DNA of 64,000 nt from Brachynemurus nebulosus. Taxonomy: Eukaryota > Arthropoda > Insecta > Neuroptera > Myrmeleontidae. The notes under the pieces were generated by a model, which was not told where the DNA came from, did not search any database, and saw nothing but the letters and a program-made list of their open reading frames with translations. Within the stretch, counting starts at the first letter, position 1; every line of letters starts with the position of its first letter. The stretch spans positions 33,693,437-33,757,436 of the forward strand of contig JAPWDM010000002.1 in NCBI GenBank assembly GCA_035578155.1. The letters are read 5' to 3'. Positions 11,365 through 24,884 of this stretch are shown here, one piece after another. A program made the position numbers and the translations under genes.

Positions 11365-12620
11365 TACATTAATAAAAGTTCTATTTAATTATTAGAAATT
11401 TTTCCATAGATAAGGAAGACCAACAAAAAAAATAAAATTATTATAATTTCAAAGAACGTCATAAAAGAACATTACCCACCTCCAATTCATTGTCGCTATT
11501 CTTTTTGATACAATAATCGTAAAACGTTTATTTGTAACCAATTTACTTAATATAACTTTTTCTTGTTATTTTGGTTGTATGTATCAGCTGGGTTTTACCA
11601 AATTTTTGAATAGATTGGTAAACATCTGCATATTTTTATAATCATAGTATACAAATGTAAGAATGTAAACCAAAAATTATTTTAAAATTTTTTTTCTGCA
11701 GGTACCTATATACATTTACAAAAAAATATAAAATTCGATACTCTATACGTGACAAAATAGATTGTAAAATTATTAAATCACCTTTCAGGCTTTTGACCAT
11801 TTTAATTTTTTATTAAAGTATTTTATTACCTACCCACTTCAAGAGTTCGCAAAATGCCCGTAGATAGATTGTCCGTCAATTTGCCTGCAAAAACCAGTTC
11901 GTATTGGTCTGAATACGTACATTTAAATACATGTATTGAATTGTTCGTGCGGGAGGCCGCACGGGCAATGGTACGGCTGCCCGTCACGGTCTGACCACAC
12001 ACTTACTCAGCAGTAGTAAAGGTTAGGTGACTAAGTCCCTTGAAGGAAAAAAAATTTTAATTTTTTTACAAACAAAACATAAGTATATTTTTAGCGTCAT
12101 TGACCATAAATACTTCGAATATTGAGAGACAGGAGTGATTCTATCCAATCTGGGAGTAGAGAATAAGGAGGTTAATATCGTAATCAGATTTTGTTTATCG
12201 TTTGGTGGCATTTTCGCTAGTTTTTAACAGAAACTTCAGTTTCCTGATGAAACCTCACTTTAAAACGGAAACTCGCAAACAGGGGTTTAGAATAGAAATC
12301 TGTAAAATGAATCTCAACTTTATCTTAAGGGCCCTTTACAATAATATACCATATTGGAAAAGTGATAAGTAAAAAAAAAATTTGCCCCCACTGTCCGGAA
12401 AGCTGCAGAAATCAAGAAAATCTAAATCAAGAAAAAAGCACTCTGAATAAAAATTACTGCTTAATCAGAGACGTAACTATAGTACAAATATGCTCTGGAG
12501 CAAATTTGAATTAGGTATACCCCGCAAATACTTCTGTACTCCTGTCCTCGCAAAAATAGAACTGACGACCCAAAAAGAAGCCCCATCCGCGTTGCTTTAC
12601 TAAACCCTGGCGAGCAAAAA
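11365..12620. other. AT-rich tract, no gene seen
   Basis: No convincing frame. A short GC-rich hairpin ('cgtgcgggaggccgcacg') sits near 11946. Near 12470 there is a CAGAGACGTAAC start resembling a hAT end, with no matching partner. Confidence 0.35.
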
Positions 12621-13200
12621 AAAACGGTTTCTGTCTCTCGTGTGGCTTCACAGTTTAAAAGTGTAATAAAAAAAATGACCTTTTTTGAGACCGTAATAAA
12701 TTTTATGACTTATTTTGGTAAAAATATTTTACCCTTTTAAATTTTTCAGTATTTTTAAATTGTGATAAAAAAAGTTTAAGTTCTATATGGATTTATATGT
12801 AACGAAGCAAAAAATCATAGATCCTTGATATTGCTTGCATTAAAGTTGGGAATTTCAAAATGCCAATTAGATTATGAACTTTATTTTATCGGCTGATCAT
12901 GATTTACATCCCGCGCTTGAAAAAGATCGACCCGACCCTAAATTGCAACTCAACACAAAAACTGAAAAGGGAAACACACGAATAGCATCCCGTGGTCAAT
13001 ATTTTATTGCTTTTATGGATGTGGTTATAACACATATTATGCTACGAGTACAAATACATACATGCATACAATTTATTCAATTATTTTCAAGAATAATTTT
13101 TGAAAATTTAGTGCGATTTTAAGCCATTTACTTTTTACCAGAATTTAATTAATTATATTTGATATTTTCTTAATTATATAGTTAATTAGTAGTTTCTTAA

Positions 13201-13245
13201 CCCTTAACCACTGACGTACGTATGAGATACGTCACCCTAACGATT
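13201..13245 (+). repeat. Possible piggyBac-like end
   Basis: TTAA at 13197-13200 is followed by CCCTTAACCACTGACGTACG and a GACGTA / TACGTC inverted pair. CCC after TTAA is the style of piggyBac termini. No partner end was found, so this is tentative. Confidence 0.25.
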
Positions 13246-13544
13246 TAACTATTTATATTAATTTCATTACTTCTAAGCTTGTTGATTAATGAATATTTTT
13301 CTAATAATATTATAACATTTTTTTTAATATCCCTACATAGAATTGAATGTCTTTATTTAAATAATAATAAATAATTATTACATACATACATTTTGGATGC
13401 ACCAGAGGTCTTCAAAATGACGTACGTATATCATACTGGAACAATTCTTATGTTCTTCTGTATTTTTCTTGAAGACACAATTAATACGATTCCAAAATAT
13501 TAAATTATAAATAGTTTTCATTTTTATTTAATTTTATTTTTATA

Positions 13545-14445
13545 ATATAAATTTTCACATCCAGCTAAATTTCGTACACAGAGAGACACTATTTACTTTG
13601 AGTTAACACATGGTGTAATCTTATTCCGGTTAAATGTTCCTGTGTAAATTCAATATCAGTTAATTAATAACAGCAAAAAATCATAGATCCTTGATATTGC
13701 TTGCATGAAAGTTCGGAATTTCAAAATGCAAACTAGGGACCTTCAGTGAGGACAAATATACCCTGTGACCGCGGGATGCAATTCATATGTTTTTTTACTT
13801 CCGAAATTTTCAAGTCCACACTGTATGTAATTATTACAGACAATTGCAAATCCCTAAAAACTAAGTATACTTATATGTATAGTTTCAAGTAATATTTTTC
13901 TGAGAATTTGAATATAGCGGAAAAATCCAATTTTAATCCAGTTATAGGACAGTAAATAATTACTACATTCATTCTTTGGGAATTTAAGTAACTATATAAT
14001 TACGAAAACATCAAATATATGATTAATTAAATTCTGCCCCACCCTCGTTTTGAAAATATGGTTATGTAAATTGTTCAAAAATGGTTTAAAATCATACTAC
14101 AAGTTTTTCAAATTTTTAAAAATTATTTTTGAAAATTATTTTAGGTACCTATATAAAATAATGAATAAATTGTATGCATGTATGCATTTGTAACCAACTA
14201 CACTTTTAAAAGCTCATAATCTAGTTTGCATTTTGAATTTTTCAACAAGTTCTAGTAGTCAAAGCAAGCAATTTAGTAAACATTTCAAGGATCTGTGACT
14301 TTTTGCTGTTAATATTATTAAATAATATTGAATCCCACAGGAACATTTAATCGGGATAAGATTACACCATGTGTTAGATCAGGGTAAATAGTGTCTCTGT
14401 GTGTACTAAATTTCATCGGCTTCGATTTAGTTAGTTGGATGTGAT
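13545..14445. repeat. Inner inverted repeat of the 12.6-15.5 kb composite
   Basis: Arms of about 200 bp (13545-13750 and 14200-14445) pair through 'cagcaaaaaatcatagatcc' / 'ggatctgtgactttttgctg' and through the cacatggtgtaatcttat / ataagattacaccatgtg block. A third, direct copy of the first motif is at 12808-12880. Confidence 0.65.
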
Positions 14446-15285
14446 TTAGCAGTTGATTTTGTTTCCACCGGGAACCTTCAATCGGAATAAAACTATCCTA
14501 TGTATTATTATTGCTATTGCATTCACTATGAATTTCCATAACCATTTCAACACATTTTTTTTAATATAACTAAGTCCTCCATTAATTGAATTAACCTACC
14601 CCCCTTTGCGTCTCCCCTTCTTCCTCCGGAAACCTTCAATCGGGATTAAACTATCCCGACAAAAACTATTTCAAAGTTATTACTATATGTGTTCATAGTA
14701 AATAACGTTTGTATATTAAATTTTATCAAATTCGATTCAGTCATCCTACAGGAACCTTTAATCAGGATAAGATTAGCCTATGCGTTAACTCAGGATTAAT
14801 CATGTCTGTGTACCAAATTTTATCAAATTCGGTTTAATTAATTGGACATGATTTTGGAATTTCTTTTGCATCCCCTGGGAACATTCAATCGGGATAAAAC
14901 TATTCTACGTGTTATTAAAATTCTAGTTACATGTGTTCATAGTAAATAGTGTCTCTATCTTATATTTAATCGAATTCGGTTCAGTCATCCCACAGGAACC
15001 TTTAGTCGGGATAAGATTATCCTATTTGTTAAGTTAGGATAAATAATGCCAGTGTACCAAATTTCATCGAATTGAGTTTTGTTTTTTGGGGTGTGTTTGA
15101 ATAATTGGTGTTGTATCCCTCAAGAACTTGCAACCGGGATAAAATTTAGCCCATGTGTTAATTTAGAGTATAAGGAGTGTGCACATAAAATTTTATCAAA
15201 ATCAGTCCAACCGTTTCTGTGTGATTGAGAACAAATATCCAAACATCTAAACATCCAAACTTTCACATTTATAATATTATAAGAT
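14330..15285 (+). repeat. Tandem subrepeats ending in an RTE-like LINE 3' tail
   Basis: The unit 'ggaacctttaatcgggataa...atttcatcgaattcggttt' recurs seven times (near 14338, 14460, 14623, 14745, 14870, 14986 and 15113), mostly 120-127 bp apart with one spacing of about 160. The last unit runs into 'aaaatcagtccaaccgtttc' and 'ccaaactttcacatttataa'. These are the style of 3'-UTR end I associate with RTE-clade non-LTR retrotransposons in insects. No ORF of such an element is present. The assignment is from recall of the family pattern. Confidence 0.6.
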
Positions 15286-15483
15286 ATTAATTTTTAGTTA
15301 AGTTACATATAAACCCATAAAGAACTTAAACTTTTTTTTTAAACACAATTTAAAAATACTGAAAAATTTAAAATATTTTTACCAAAATAAGTCATAAAAT
15401 TTATTACGGTCCAAAAAAAGGTAATTTTTTTTTTTTATATTACACTTTTAAAATGTGAAGCCACACGAGAGACATAAACCAAA

Positions 15484-16325
15484 AAACTTCACAAGTGCTA
15501 GAAAAAAGTTGCACTTAAAACCAAGATAGAAAGAAATTACCTGCGCCGCAACCATTCCCTGCCGTAATCTTCTCAAGTCTGTATGTGACCACGAACTATG
15601 TGACCACGGTGCCACATTTCGTAAATCTTCCGTAAATCGAAAATCTCTTAACTGATTCCGAAGAAATTTTCGAATATTCCATGGTAAATCATTGTGGCTG
15701 TAACAAAAAAAATAATACCCTGTAAAAAGCAAACATTTTCAGAACAAAGATTCACTCATCTATTAATTGTCTTTCAGCGTAACTTACCCATCTATTAATG
15801 GAACTTCATGTAATATTTTTCTCACTATATCAAGACGATCTTCCAAACGCATTCCAGACGAAAGCCTCATTATTAATAGAGGCCCACATATCAAGACCCA
15901 CAACATTTTCTCTGCTCTCCAGTGTCCTAGAAATAAGCAGCCCAAAATTATTTTTTATATAGAAAGAATTATTGGCATATAAACTGTTAATAACAAAAAT
16001 TGTTTTATTGTTAAAAGCAAATATGTATTAAGGGGTGTCTAAGCACAAAATCGCACTGCTTGTTTATTTTTTTAAGTTTTTTTAGTAATCAGTCAATATC
16101 GCAATGTTTTTTTAATTTATTCTGTTTACAAATGTTCGTTCAACTTCAACTTTTCAAACAGACAAAACAAGCGGAGAAGAAAGACGTCATTTTAATTTTC
16201 TTTTTAAATTAGGGTTTTCTACCTAAATGGTAAAAGAAGACCATTTATGTTGAAACTTCAATTTTAGTTGACTGTTATTATTTAAGTTAACAATTGTTTA
16301 CTGTTTAACATATATATAATAGTTA
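15484..16325. other. AT-rich tract, no gene seen
   Basis: A minus-strand frame of 94 codons overlaps the inverted-repeat edge (15448-15732) but matches nothing I recognise. A 'catctattaat' motif repeats near 15757 and 15790. Otherwise nothing. Confidence 0.35.
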
Positions 16326-16334
16326 TTTTTGTAT

Positions 16335-16690
16335 TAAGAGCGCAAAGTGATATATCGCCGCTCGATTGAGAATGTTCTCATGAGAGTGGCAGTGTTACTT
16401 GGTGCTCAAATTACACATATACGTAATTTTTTCTAGTTTTGTAAAATGTATTAGTTTTATTTAGAAAATACTTGAAAAAATAATAATAGACATTACCATT
16501 TATTTTAATGTTATAATTTTTGCAGTTTCCTAAATATGTGGAGGTGTATTTGAAAAATAATATGAAGTTCAGTATCTGTTTATTTGTTGCCATAGAAAAT
16601 ACAAACAACATGATTTGGAATTAAATATATGTTGAGCGGGCGACAAAGTACTACTTTTCGCTTTAAAGCGAAAATTAACAGTACTCAACA
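16335..16690. mobile_element. Non-autonomous TIR element, copy A
   Basis: The left end AGAGCGCAAAGTG...CGCCGCTCGATTGAG and right end TTGAGCGGGCGACAAAGTAC form imperfect TIRs. A longer copy in the opposite orientation is at 37297-37830 and aligns throughout (e.g. 'acttgaaaaaataataat', 'ttttctatggcaacaaata'). It is non-coding; family unknown. Confidence 0.65.
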
Positions 16691-17213
16691 AACACATATT
16701 TTTCATTCTCTTCACATAGCGCAAAAGCCTACTTTCTACTATGATTGTAGCAAAATGTATTTATGTAACAATTGTTTTATACATAGCTCGCTCGTAGACA
16801 CAGTAAGATATAATTTTTAAATTAAGTCATATAGGCCAGTGTTTCTTAAACTTTTTAGTCCACTACCCCGTTTGCACTTAAGAACTTAACGGGGAGTTCA
16901 CGCTAGAAACGGCTAATAAACTAATTTTTTCGAATCTCGTTTTTTGTTTTTATTTTGTTCAATGGTTCTTTACAAACACGGTGATATATAAACCATGACC
17001 AAAAAAAATTTTTTTCAAGTAGGAAAATAATTATTTGTGAGCCGCTGCACAGCAAAGTTGTTGCTCCTTTGCTGACAACGCTCCCCACCCCCCCTCTCGC
17101 TATTTGGTCAGTAATATAACTACTTGAAGATGAAGGATCTTCAGGATTAAGAAAAGAAAAAGGAACAAGAGGGAACAATGTATGGGGCTAGAGAGTTTTA
17201 ATAAACAGTGAGT

Positions 17214-17365
17214 AAAAAATTGCAACTATTTTTTAACAATTTTTTAAAATAAAAAATTGGGTTTTATAATTTTTAAAAATTTGAAAAATTTGAAAAATTG
17301 CAACTATTTTTAAACAATTTTTTTAAATAAAAAATTGGGTTTAATAATTTTTAAAAATTTGGGAC
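17214..17365 (+). repeat. ~75-bp tandem duplication in the left arm
   Basis: 'aaaaattgcaactattttt...gggtttaataatttttaaaa' occurs twice in tandem. The corresponding right-arm segment (about 26215-26280) has one copy. Confidence 0.6.
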
Positions 17366-17806
17366 TACTATTTTATAGTTAATTTTTAAGATTACCTGAA
17401 ACCCGTACTCAGCTTTATGGACAGATCCTTTAGGAATAAAATAATGAAAAAATATTTAAAAAATATTTATTGCTTTTTGAGATATGACGTTCCTTGTAAA
17501 CGCTTAAAAATTTGTTGCACAGGGAAGAGTAATGAATTTTTCAAAAACAAAATTTTCTATTTGAAACCCTCCCTAATCTGAAAAAGAATTTCAACAAGCA
17601 AAATAATCATAAATAAAAAAGTTGCTTTTTTATTTGTACCTCCTCTTTAAAAGAAACTCCACCCCCAAAGAATGTATATGTATAAAGTGGGAATGTGATC
17701 TACAGTCACTTTTTTTGCGACCCCCAAATATTGACAACTGTTCAACATAGGAAAATAATTCCAAATTAACGTGAAGGCAAACACTCTCAAGAATATTAGA
17801 TATATT

Positions 17807-19483
17807 AGTAGATAGACTATGACAGAGCGAGCACACCGTAGAAACCCAATTTTCCGGGCTACTTTTTGACGGTGTTTAGAACCGTGTAGTTTGGGGTCCT
17901 ACTGTACCTCGTGTATTGATTGACCTTTGACCCGGAAAGTATCGAGTATAATTATGTATTTAAAATTTGTTGTTGACATTTGACCCCAACACTAGCTCAT
18001 ACTGTTGGCTTTGAAATTCCTAAGGGATGAGTCATCACTTCGACAAATTAATTCAAGTTAACCCATTATGCGTCTTCACGATTTGGATTTGTGTTAACCC
18101 ATTACCCACCAGCACTAACATAATTTTTTAATTCAAACCTAACGCATGCGCAGACTGAATCACAAAAAAAATACTGACTCAGAATTTTTACAACGCAAAT
18201 AAGCGAAGGTCAAATGTCAAATAATAAATTCCGAGAAAATTATTTTGCATTTGAAACCTAATAAAAGAATTGCTGACTAATCTTAAATAAACATTTTTAA
18301 AATTAAAACATGTCTTATATAAACAAATTGAAAAAATACCCGAGTGTGAGTCAGCAAAATCTTAAATAAACACAGCTATATTAATGATTGATGATTACAC
18401 TAATGTTAACAAATTTATTTTTAATTCCTTGAATTAACAAATAGTGACTTTCTTTTAAATAAAAATCCCCTCCGACTATGATGTAAACATATCGTGAAAT
18501 TACATCATCCTAAATAGTCAGCTAAAAAATCTTAAATAAACAAACTCAAACCGTAAAAAGTCACGAGTTTTTTACTAAATAAACAACTTCATCTTATAAA
18601 GCGCTGACACATATACAAAAAAAGTTCCCCTGAGGTACAGTCAACATCCAATTTTCGGAAGTAGAGTAGCGGTCAGAAATCTGGACTCTGGAGTCTGAAG
18701 TCTGAAGTTAGTTTTGCGGATTAAAATCTAACGCTTAGTACAGTGCCCCCCACAAAATTTGGTGGCCTCCCAATTTTCGTTTAAGATGACGCAATTAAGC
18801 GAGGTTAAAGGTGAAGGTTTGCACGTATACAAAATAAGCACAGTACGCTGCAAAAAGTGATCGGATAGCTTTTATTCAAGGGGGGATCCACACTTTTCGC
18901 ACGGCAGTGTACCAAAAATTTAAGTACAGTACGGTGTCAAAAGTTTGGGGCCACCCCCGATCAAGGTATTCTTCACATTTTTGACGCGGTAGTGTACCCC
19001 ACCTTTCAATTTGTGGCCTAAAATTCAGTCTGCTAGGTTTCAAATGCAAAATAATTTTCTCGGAATTTATGGTTTGACATTTGACCTTCGGTTATTTGCG
19101 TTGTAAAAATTCTAGGTGAGCAATTTTTTTGTGATTCAGTCTGCGCATGCGTTAGGTTTGAATTAAAAAATTATGTTAGTGCTGGTGGGTAATGGGTTAA
19201 CACAAATCCAAATCGTGATGACGCATAATGGGTTAACTTGAACTAATTTGCCGAAGTGATAACTCATCTCTTAGGAATTTCAAGGCCAACAGTATGAGCG
19301 AGTGTTGGGGTTAAATGTCAACAACAAGTTTTAAATACATGTCCTCGGTACGTGCCGGGTCAAAGGTCAATCCATACACGAAGTACAGTGGGACCCAAAA
19401 CTACACGGTTCTGAACACCTTCAAAAATTATTTCGGAAAATTGGGGCTCTACGGTGTGCTCGCTCTGTCATAGTCTATCTACT
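17807..19483. mobile_element. Foldback element with 6-bp TSD
   Basis: The ends are perfect inverted repeats for at least 35 bp, starting AGTAGATAGACTATGACAGA. The arms extend about 455 bp (17807-18262 and 19033-19483) around a ~770-bp middle. TATATT lies immediately on both sides (17801-17806 and 19484-19489). The right arm of the large palindrome shows the same locus with a single TATATT and no insert, so the borders are exact. It has no coding capacity. The family is unresolved; a diverged relative lies at 833-2390. Confidence 0.9.
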
Positions 19484-20299
19484 TATATTTATTATCGTAT
19501 CAGTTAAGAATAATAACTAGGATAGTATCCGATCCAATGTTATTTTTATAGGGTTCCAATTGAGTAACCATTTCAAAAAAAATTCAGTAACTGTGCCTTA
19601 ATGCACTTAATTACAGCACCAAGTCTCATCAAAATTCAAAGGGTACAACATGATTAAAAAAAAAATATTTTTCATTTCTAATCTGCTGAACCGCCACTCT
19701 AGTGGGTCCAACCATGTGTGGGATTGCCTAATGTCGGCCGGTGCCCTAAGGTCGGCCACTAGTTGCTTTTTTTTTTAAAAAACAAGGCCTCAAAACATAG
19801 AAAATGTTTGATAATCATATAGAAACAAAAGGTTTGTCTATTCTGGATTTACGATTTTTAAAATGAATAATTTTTATCAAGTAGTTAATGTTTTGTTACA
19901 CTTAATCAATTGAAAAATGACAATTTGTGTTGAAAATTGATCGACCATTCTATAATTTGTAAGATTGGTCAGTGCGGAAAATACGCAATTATTTTTAAAA
20001 TTTTTTACAATAACGATTGAATTTACGAAATTTGATAACATTATACACCTCTTAAGAAGTTATAAATTGTTTAAAACGTTTATCGTTTGAAATCTAAAAA
20101 AAAAAAAAAAAAAAAACGTACGGCCGACATTAGGGATAAAATTTGTAGAGTAATCCTAAGGTTGGCCAGGCCATCAACAAACTAGTTTTCTTGTACTCAT
20201 TATGTTATTATGAACACACTGGCTGTAAGTAGTTGTTACACAAAGTGCTTCCAAAGTTACGCTATTGTAAAATCCAAATGTTTTTTTATTGTTTATATT

Positions 20300-20780
20300 T
20301 AAATGATACTTTTCGTAATCGAAAACTTTGATCGTAAATACCTCATGAGCGATGCATCACAGCGAAAAGAACGAAATTTTTGAAGGATTAAGCGAAGCGA
20401 ATTATGGTTATTCCAAACTTATTGCGACTGTTAAAACCTACTTTTCCGACTTTTCGTTATCGAGAATTATCGATACTGAATTATCTATCATAAATTGGTT
20501 ATAACTAGTTAATTTAGGAGTTGGTCAGCCGTAACACATTTTTAAAAAAATTACTTTTCGTTACTTTTCGTAAACGTAAACTTTTGATCTTAAAATATCT
20601 CGTAAACGGTGCGTCATAGCGAAAAAATAACGAAATAACGAAATTTTTGAAGGCTCAAGCGAAGCAAGTTGTGGGTATTCCAAACGCATTGCGGCTGTTA
20701 AAACTTACTTTTCGTTATCGAAAAGCATCGATATCGAATTACTTGTCATAAATTGATCAAAATTGATTAATTTAGGTTCT
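20300..20780 (+). repeat. ~265-bp direct duplication ('cgttatcgaaa' repeat)
   Basis: Two tandem copies share 'ttttcgtaa-cg-aaacttt', 'acgaaatttttgaagg', 'aagcgaagc', 'tattccaaac' and 'cttttcgttatcga'. A third copy is split by the LINE at 33291-36213 (flanks 33110-33290 and 36226-36330). Confidence 0.65.
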
Positions 20781-21131
20781 ATTGGGCCTCAAATTAACAA
20801 AATAAACAATTTATTTGCCAATCCTACCTTAATTTACTCTTTCACTATCGAAATTACTTTAATTTAGATAGCAGTTTTATTCATATTTATATGTATCTTA
20901 AGCAAAATTAATCGTAATTGTGTAATTAAATAATATATTTTGTAATTCAGAAACGATTACAAATTACCATTACAAAATGTAATTTAATCGAAAATCTCAG
21001 ATTACTTTTTAGTCGAATTTTCTCCGAAAAATTAGACTTATACAGTCTATACGATAAGAGCTGCGAGAGGCGAGAGTAGGGGCGCTATCCGTTTTCGGAC
21101 CCGTAGAACACGAATATGTAGAAAAAAAATG

Positions 21132-21290
<159 letters not shown>

Positions 21291-22359
21291 CCCGCCACCT
21301 TTTAATTTGTGTAGGGCCCCCCTATGGAAGTTAAGAGATGAAATTTGGTAAATGGGGCTCATTTTCGAGGCACCTCATACTATCAAAGTGGGGTCAAATT
21401 TTGGGCAAATTTTTTTTCTGACCCGACCTTTAAGGGGGTGGTGGGGGGCGGAAAAGCAATAAAACTTTTCCAAACCGGTTTTAAATAATGTTTCGGTCAA
21501 TTATCTGCAACATATCCAAAATTCAGCTTCCTAGGATGATATGGTGGGAGTAGAGAGGGGAAAAACGATTTTCGCTGGATCTAACAGGCCCCCAGCCCCC
21601 CAGAATGAACGTAGAGGGTTGAAATTTGGTGTGTTGATAAAGTTCGTACCTAGGTTGTGCTTTTTGGAGGTTTTAATATTCTACCCCCACCCCCCTCATT
21701 TTTAAGCTACAATTTCATGAATTTTCGACGTTTTCGAAGTTTGTACCACTCGCACAGGTCACCCGAATAAACCTAGAGGGCTGAAATTTTGTATTCGGAT
21801 TGAGTTAGTATCAAGGGGGTGCCTTTTGGGGGTCTCGACTTCTAACCCCTACCCCCACCATTTTTATACCCAAAAGAACATGATTTTTCATGTTTTTTAA
21901 CAGTTTCGTTCGGGTCAAAATCTCCCCAAATAAACCTAGAGGGCTGAAATTTGGTGTACAGGTTAAGCTAATAGCCAGACACTGTTTTTTGGAGGTTTCA
22001 ACTTTTAACCCTTACCCCCACGATTTTTACGCCAATATTTCCTTAATTTTTTTGCTTGTTTTCTAACACGTCTAGAGACTCCATAAGGAAACCTAGAGGG
22101 CTGAAATTTTGTACGTGTATTCAGTTAGTATCCAGCTAGTACCTTGTAGGGAGTCCACATCACTTTTCACCCCACTTCTCCCATTTTTACATCGGAATTG
22201 AATGCTATTGTTAAATGTGTTTTAAAAGCATTATGTTTATTCTAAATACAAGTAGGCGAATAGTAATTTTAAAAAATTTAAAAAAAAAGTGAACTTACTT
22301 TTATGACAAATGAAATACATACATATTAAGTAATTTGAAAATGTTATTAAAGTCACTAT

Positions 22360-22800
22360 TTATTTATAAATGAGGAATTTTGGATTTTTAGTATTTATAA
22401 AATAGAAATTGTGGATTTTTTTGGAAAGAAAAAATATCTTTATAAAGGCCTTCCAGTTTACTATTGAAGGTCCTTTTTTAATATTTAAAACTAAAACATA
22501 AAGGCAATTAGCGGATAAACATGGGCAGGAATGTCCTCGTACGAATTGTGTTGGCTTTTTTTCTGCTACCTGTTTTCGGCACAAAATTGAAATTTACTGA
22601 GATACAGCCCTTAAATACTTAAAACCTTTTTTTAAAGCCTCGATCAGCCGAACACTCATCACCAGTTTTGAAACCAACAAAATGACAATTCGGTTGTAGA
22701 CTTTCAATCACATTTCGCTTGTAGACATTCAATACCGAAGATGAAGGGGAAAATTCGACTACCGTGATGGGGCCCCGCTGCTCACGGCGTTTTTATAAAT
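22360..22800 (-). other. Repeat segment with 74-codon frame, left copy
   Basis: The inner end of the left arm. On the minus strand a 74-codon frame starts MCRKQVAEKKPTQFV and continues with a Cys/His-containing stretch (RGHSCPCLSANC). A frame on the same strand toward the loop reads open for tens of codons and is also kept in the opposite arm. Since both arms are near-identical, sharing the frame says nothing about selection. The solo copy at 31145-31680 has it disrupted. Function unknown; probably a repeat remnant. Confidence 0.35.
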
Positions 22801-24477
22801 GTAATCTGTAATCATGATTACCAATTATTGATATTTGTTAAAAAATATTGAAAAATGTTCTTTTATAATTCTGTTTTGATTTAAATTTAAATTAATAATA
22901 TATTATAATGTTAGAATAGTTTTCCTTAATGTCATAATAAACTACAATCGGCTAATTCATTTATATTATGAAAAAACGCCGTGAGCAGCGGGGCCCCATC
23001 ACGGTAGTCGAATTTTCCCCTTCATCTTCGGTATTGAATGTCTACAAGCGAAATGTGATTGAAAGTCTACAACCGAATTGTCATTTTGTTGGTTTCAAAG
23101 CTGGTGATGAGTGTTCGGCTGATCGAGGCTTTAAAAAAAGGTTTTAAGTATTTAAGGGCTGTATCTCAGTAAATTTCAATTTTGTGCCGAAAACAGGTAG
23201 CAGAAAAAAAGCCAACACAATTCGTACGAGGACATTCCTGTCCATGTTTATCCGCTAATTGCCTTTATGTTTTAGTTTTAAATATTAAAAAAGGACCTTC
23301 AATAGTAAACTGGAAGGCCTTTATAAAGATATTTTTTCTTTCCAAAAAAATCCAAAATTTCTATTTTATAAATACTAAAAATCCAAAATTCCTAATTTAT
23401 AAATAAACAGTGACTTTAATAACATTTTTAAATTACTTAATATGTATGTATTTCATTTGTCATAAAAGTAAGTTCACTTTTTTTTAAATTTTTTAAAATT
23501 ACTATTCGCCTACTTGTATTTAGAATAAACATAATGCTTTTAAAACACATTTAACAATAGCATTCAATTCCGATGTAAAAATGGGAGAAGTGGGGGGAAA
23601 AGTGATGCGGACTCCCTACAAGGTACTAGCTGGATACTAACTGAATACACGTACAAAATTTCAGCCCTCTAGGTTTCCTTATGGAGTCTCTAGACGTGTT
23701 AGAAAACAAGCAAAAAGATTAAGGAAATATTGGCGTCAAAATCGTGGGGGTAAGGGTTAAAAGTTGAAACCTCCAAAAAACAGTGTCTGGCTATTAGCTT
23801 AACCTGTACACCAAATTTCAGCCCTCTAGGTTTATTTGGGGAGATTTTGACCCGAACGAAACTGTTAAAAAACAAGAAAAATCATGTTCTTTTGGGTATA
23901 AAAATGGTGGGGGTAGAGGTTAAAAGTCGGGACCCCCAAAAGGCACCCCCTTGATACTAATTCAATCCGAATACAAAATTTCAGCCCTCTAGGTTTATTC
24001 GGGTGACCTGTGCGAGTGGTACAAACTTCGAAAACGTCGAAAATGCATGAAATTGTAGCTTAAAAATGAGGGGGGTGGGGGTAAAATATTAAAACCTCCA
24101 AAAAGCACAACCTAGGTACGAACTTTATCAACACACCAAATTTCAACCCTCTACGTTAATTCTGGGGGGCTGGGGGCCTGTTAGATCCAGCGAAAATCGT
24201 TTTTCCCCTCTCTACTCCCACCATATCATCCTAGGAAGCTGAATTTTGGATATGTTGTAGATAATTGACGGAAACATTATTTAAAACCGGTTTGAAAAAG
24301 TTTTATTGCTTTTCCGCCCCCCACCACCCCCTTAAAGGTCGGGTCAGAAAAAAAATTTTCCCAAAATTTGACCCCACTTTGATAGTATGATGTGCCTCGA
24401 AAATGAGCCCCATTTACCAAATTTCATCTCTTAACTTCCATAGGGGGGCCCTACACAAATTAAAAGGTGGCGGGAAA

Positions 24478-24499
24478 ATATATATATATATATATATAT
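24478..24499. repeat. Short (TA)n in right palindrome arm
   Basis: The right-arm equivalent of the 21134-21288 tract, only about 22 bp. Confidence 0.9.
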
Positions 24500-24884
24500 C
24501 AGACATTTTTTTTTTCTACATATTCGTGTTCTACGGGTCCGAAAACGGATAGCGCCCCTACTCACGCCTCTCGCAGCTCTTATCGTATAGACTGTATAAG
24601 TCTAATTTTTCGGAGAAAATTCGACTAAAAATCCAGATGGCCGACCTTAGGAACATTTTTGGCTGGCTTTAGGGCACAGGTGGCCGACTTAAGGCAAATA
24701 TATTTTTAAAGATAAAAATTAAAATATTTTAATTGTTTATTAATTTAGAAATTTAATCTCCATTTAGTTAGAAAGGCGATACTAGAAAGTACTTAATGAG
24801 ATAATCAAAATACGCGTAAATTTAAAATTCAGAATTCTGCATCTTATTAATTGTTTAAGTGGCCGACTTTTAGCACTCCGACCC

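Larger units (their letters stand above)
12627..15483. repeat. 2.9-kb composite inverted repeat
   Basis: The left arm (12627-12800) and right arm (15305-15483) are inverted copies, e.g. 'gtctctcgtgtggcttcaca' at 12634 against 'gtgaagccacacgagagac' at 15454. The interior holds a second inverted repeat and a tandem array. It has no intact gene. Confidence 0.75.

Noticed and set aside
12466..12620. hAT element starting CAGAGACGTAAC
   Set aside because: No partner end in the vicinity.
14338..15240. CRISPR-like regular spacing
   Set aside because: Units are long (about 120 bp), degenerate and contiguous, with no unique spacers, in a eukaryotic context.
15448..15732. 94-codon minus frame as a gene
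   Set aside because: Overlaps an inverted-repeat edge and shows no recognisable domain.
22360..23406. Conserved 74-codon gene in both palindrome arms
   Set aside because: Arm identity explains the shared frame; the diverged solo copy does not keep it.
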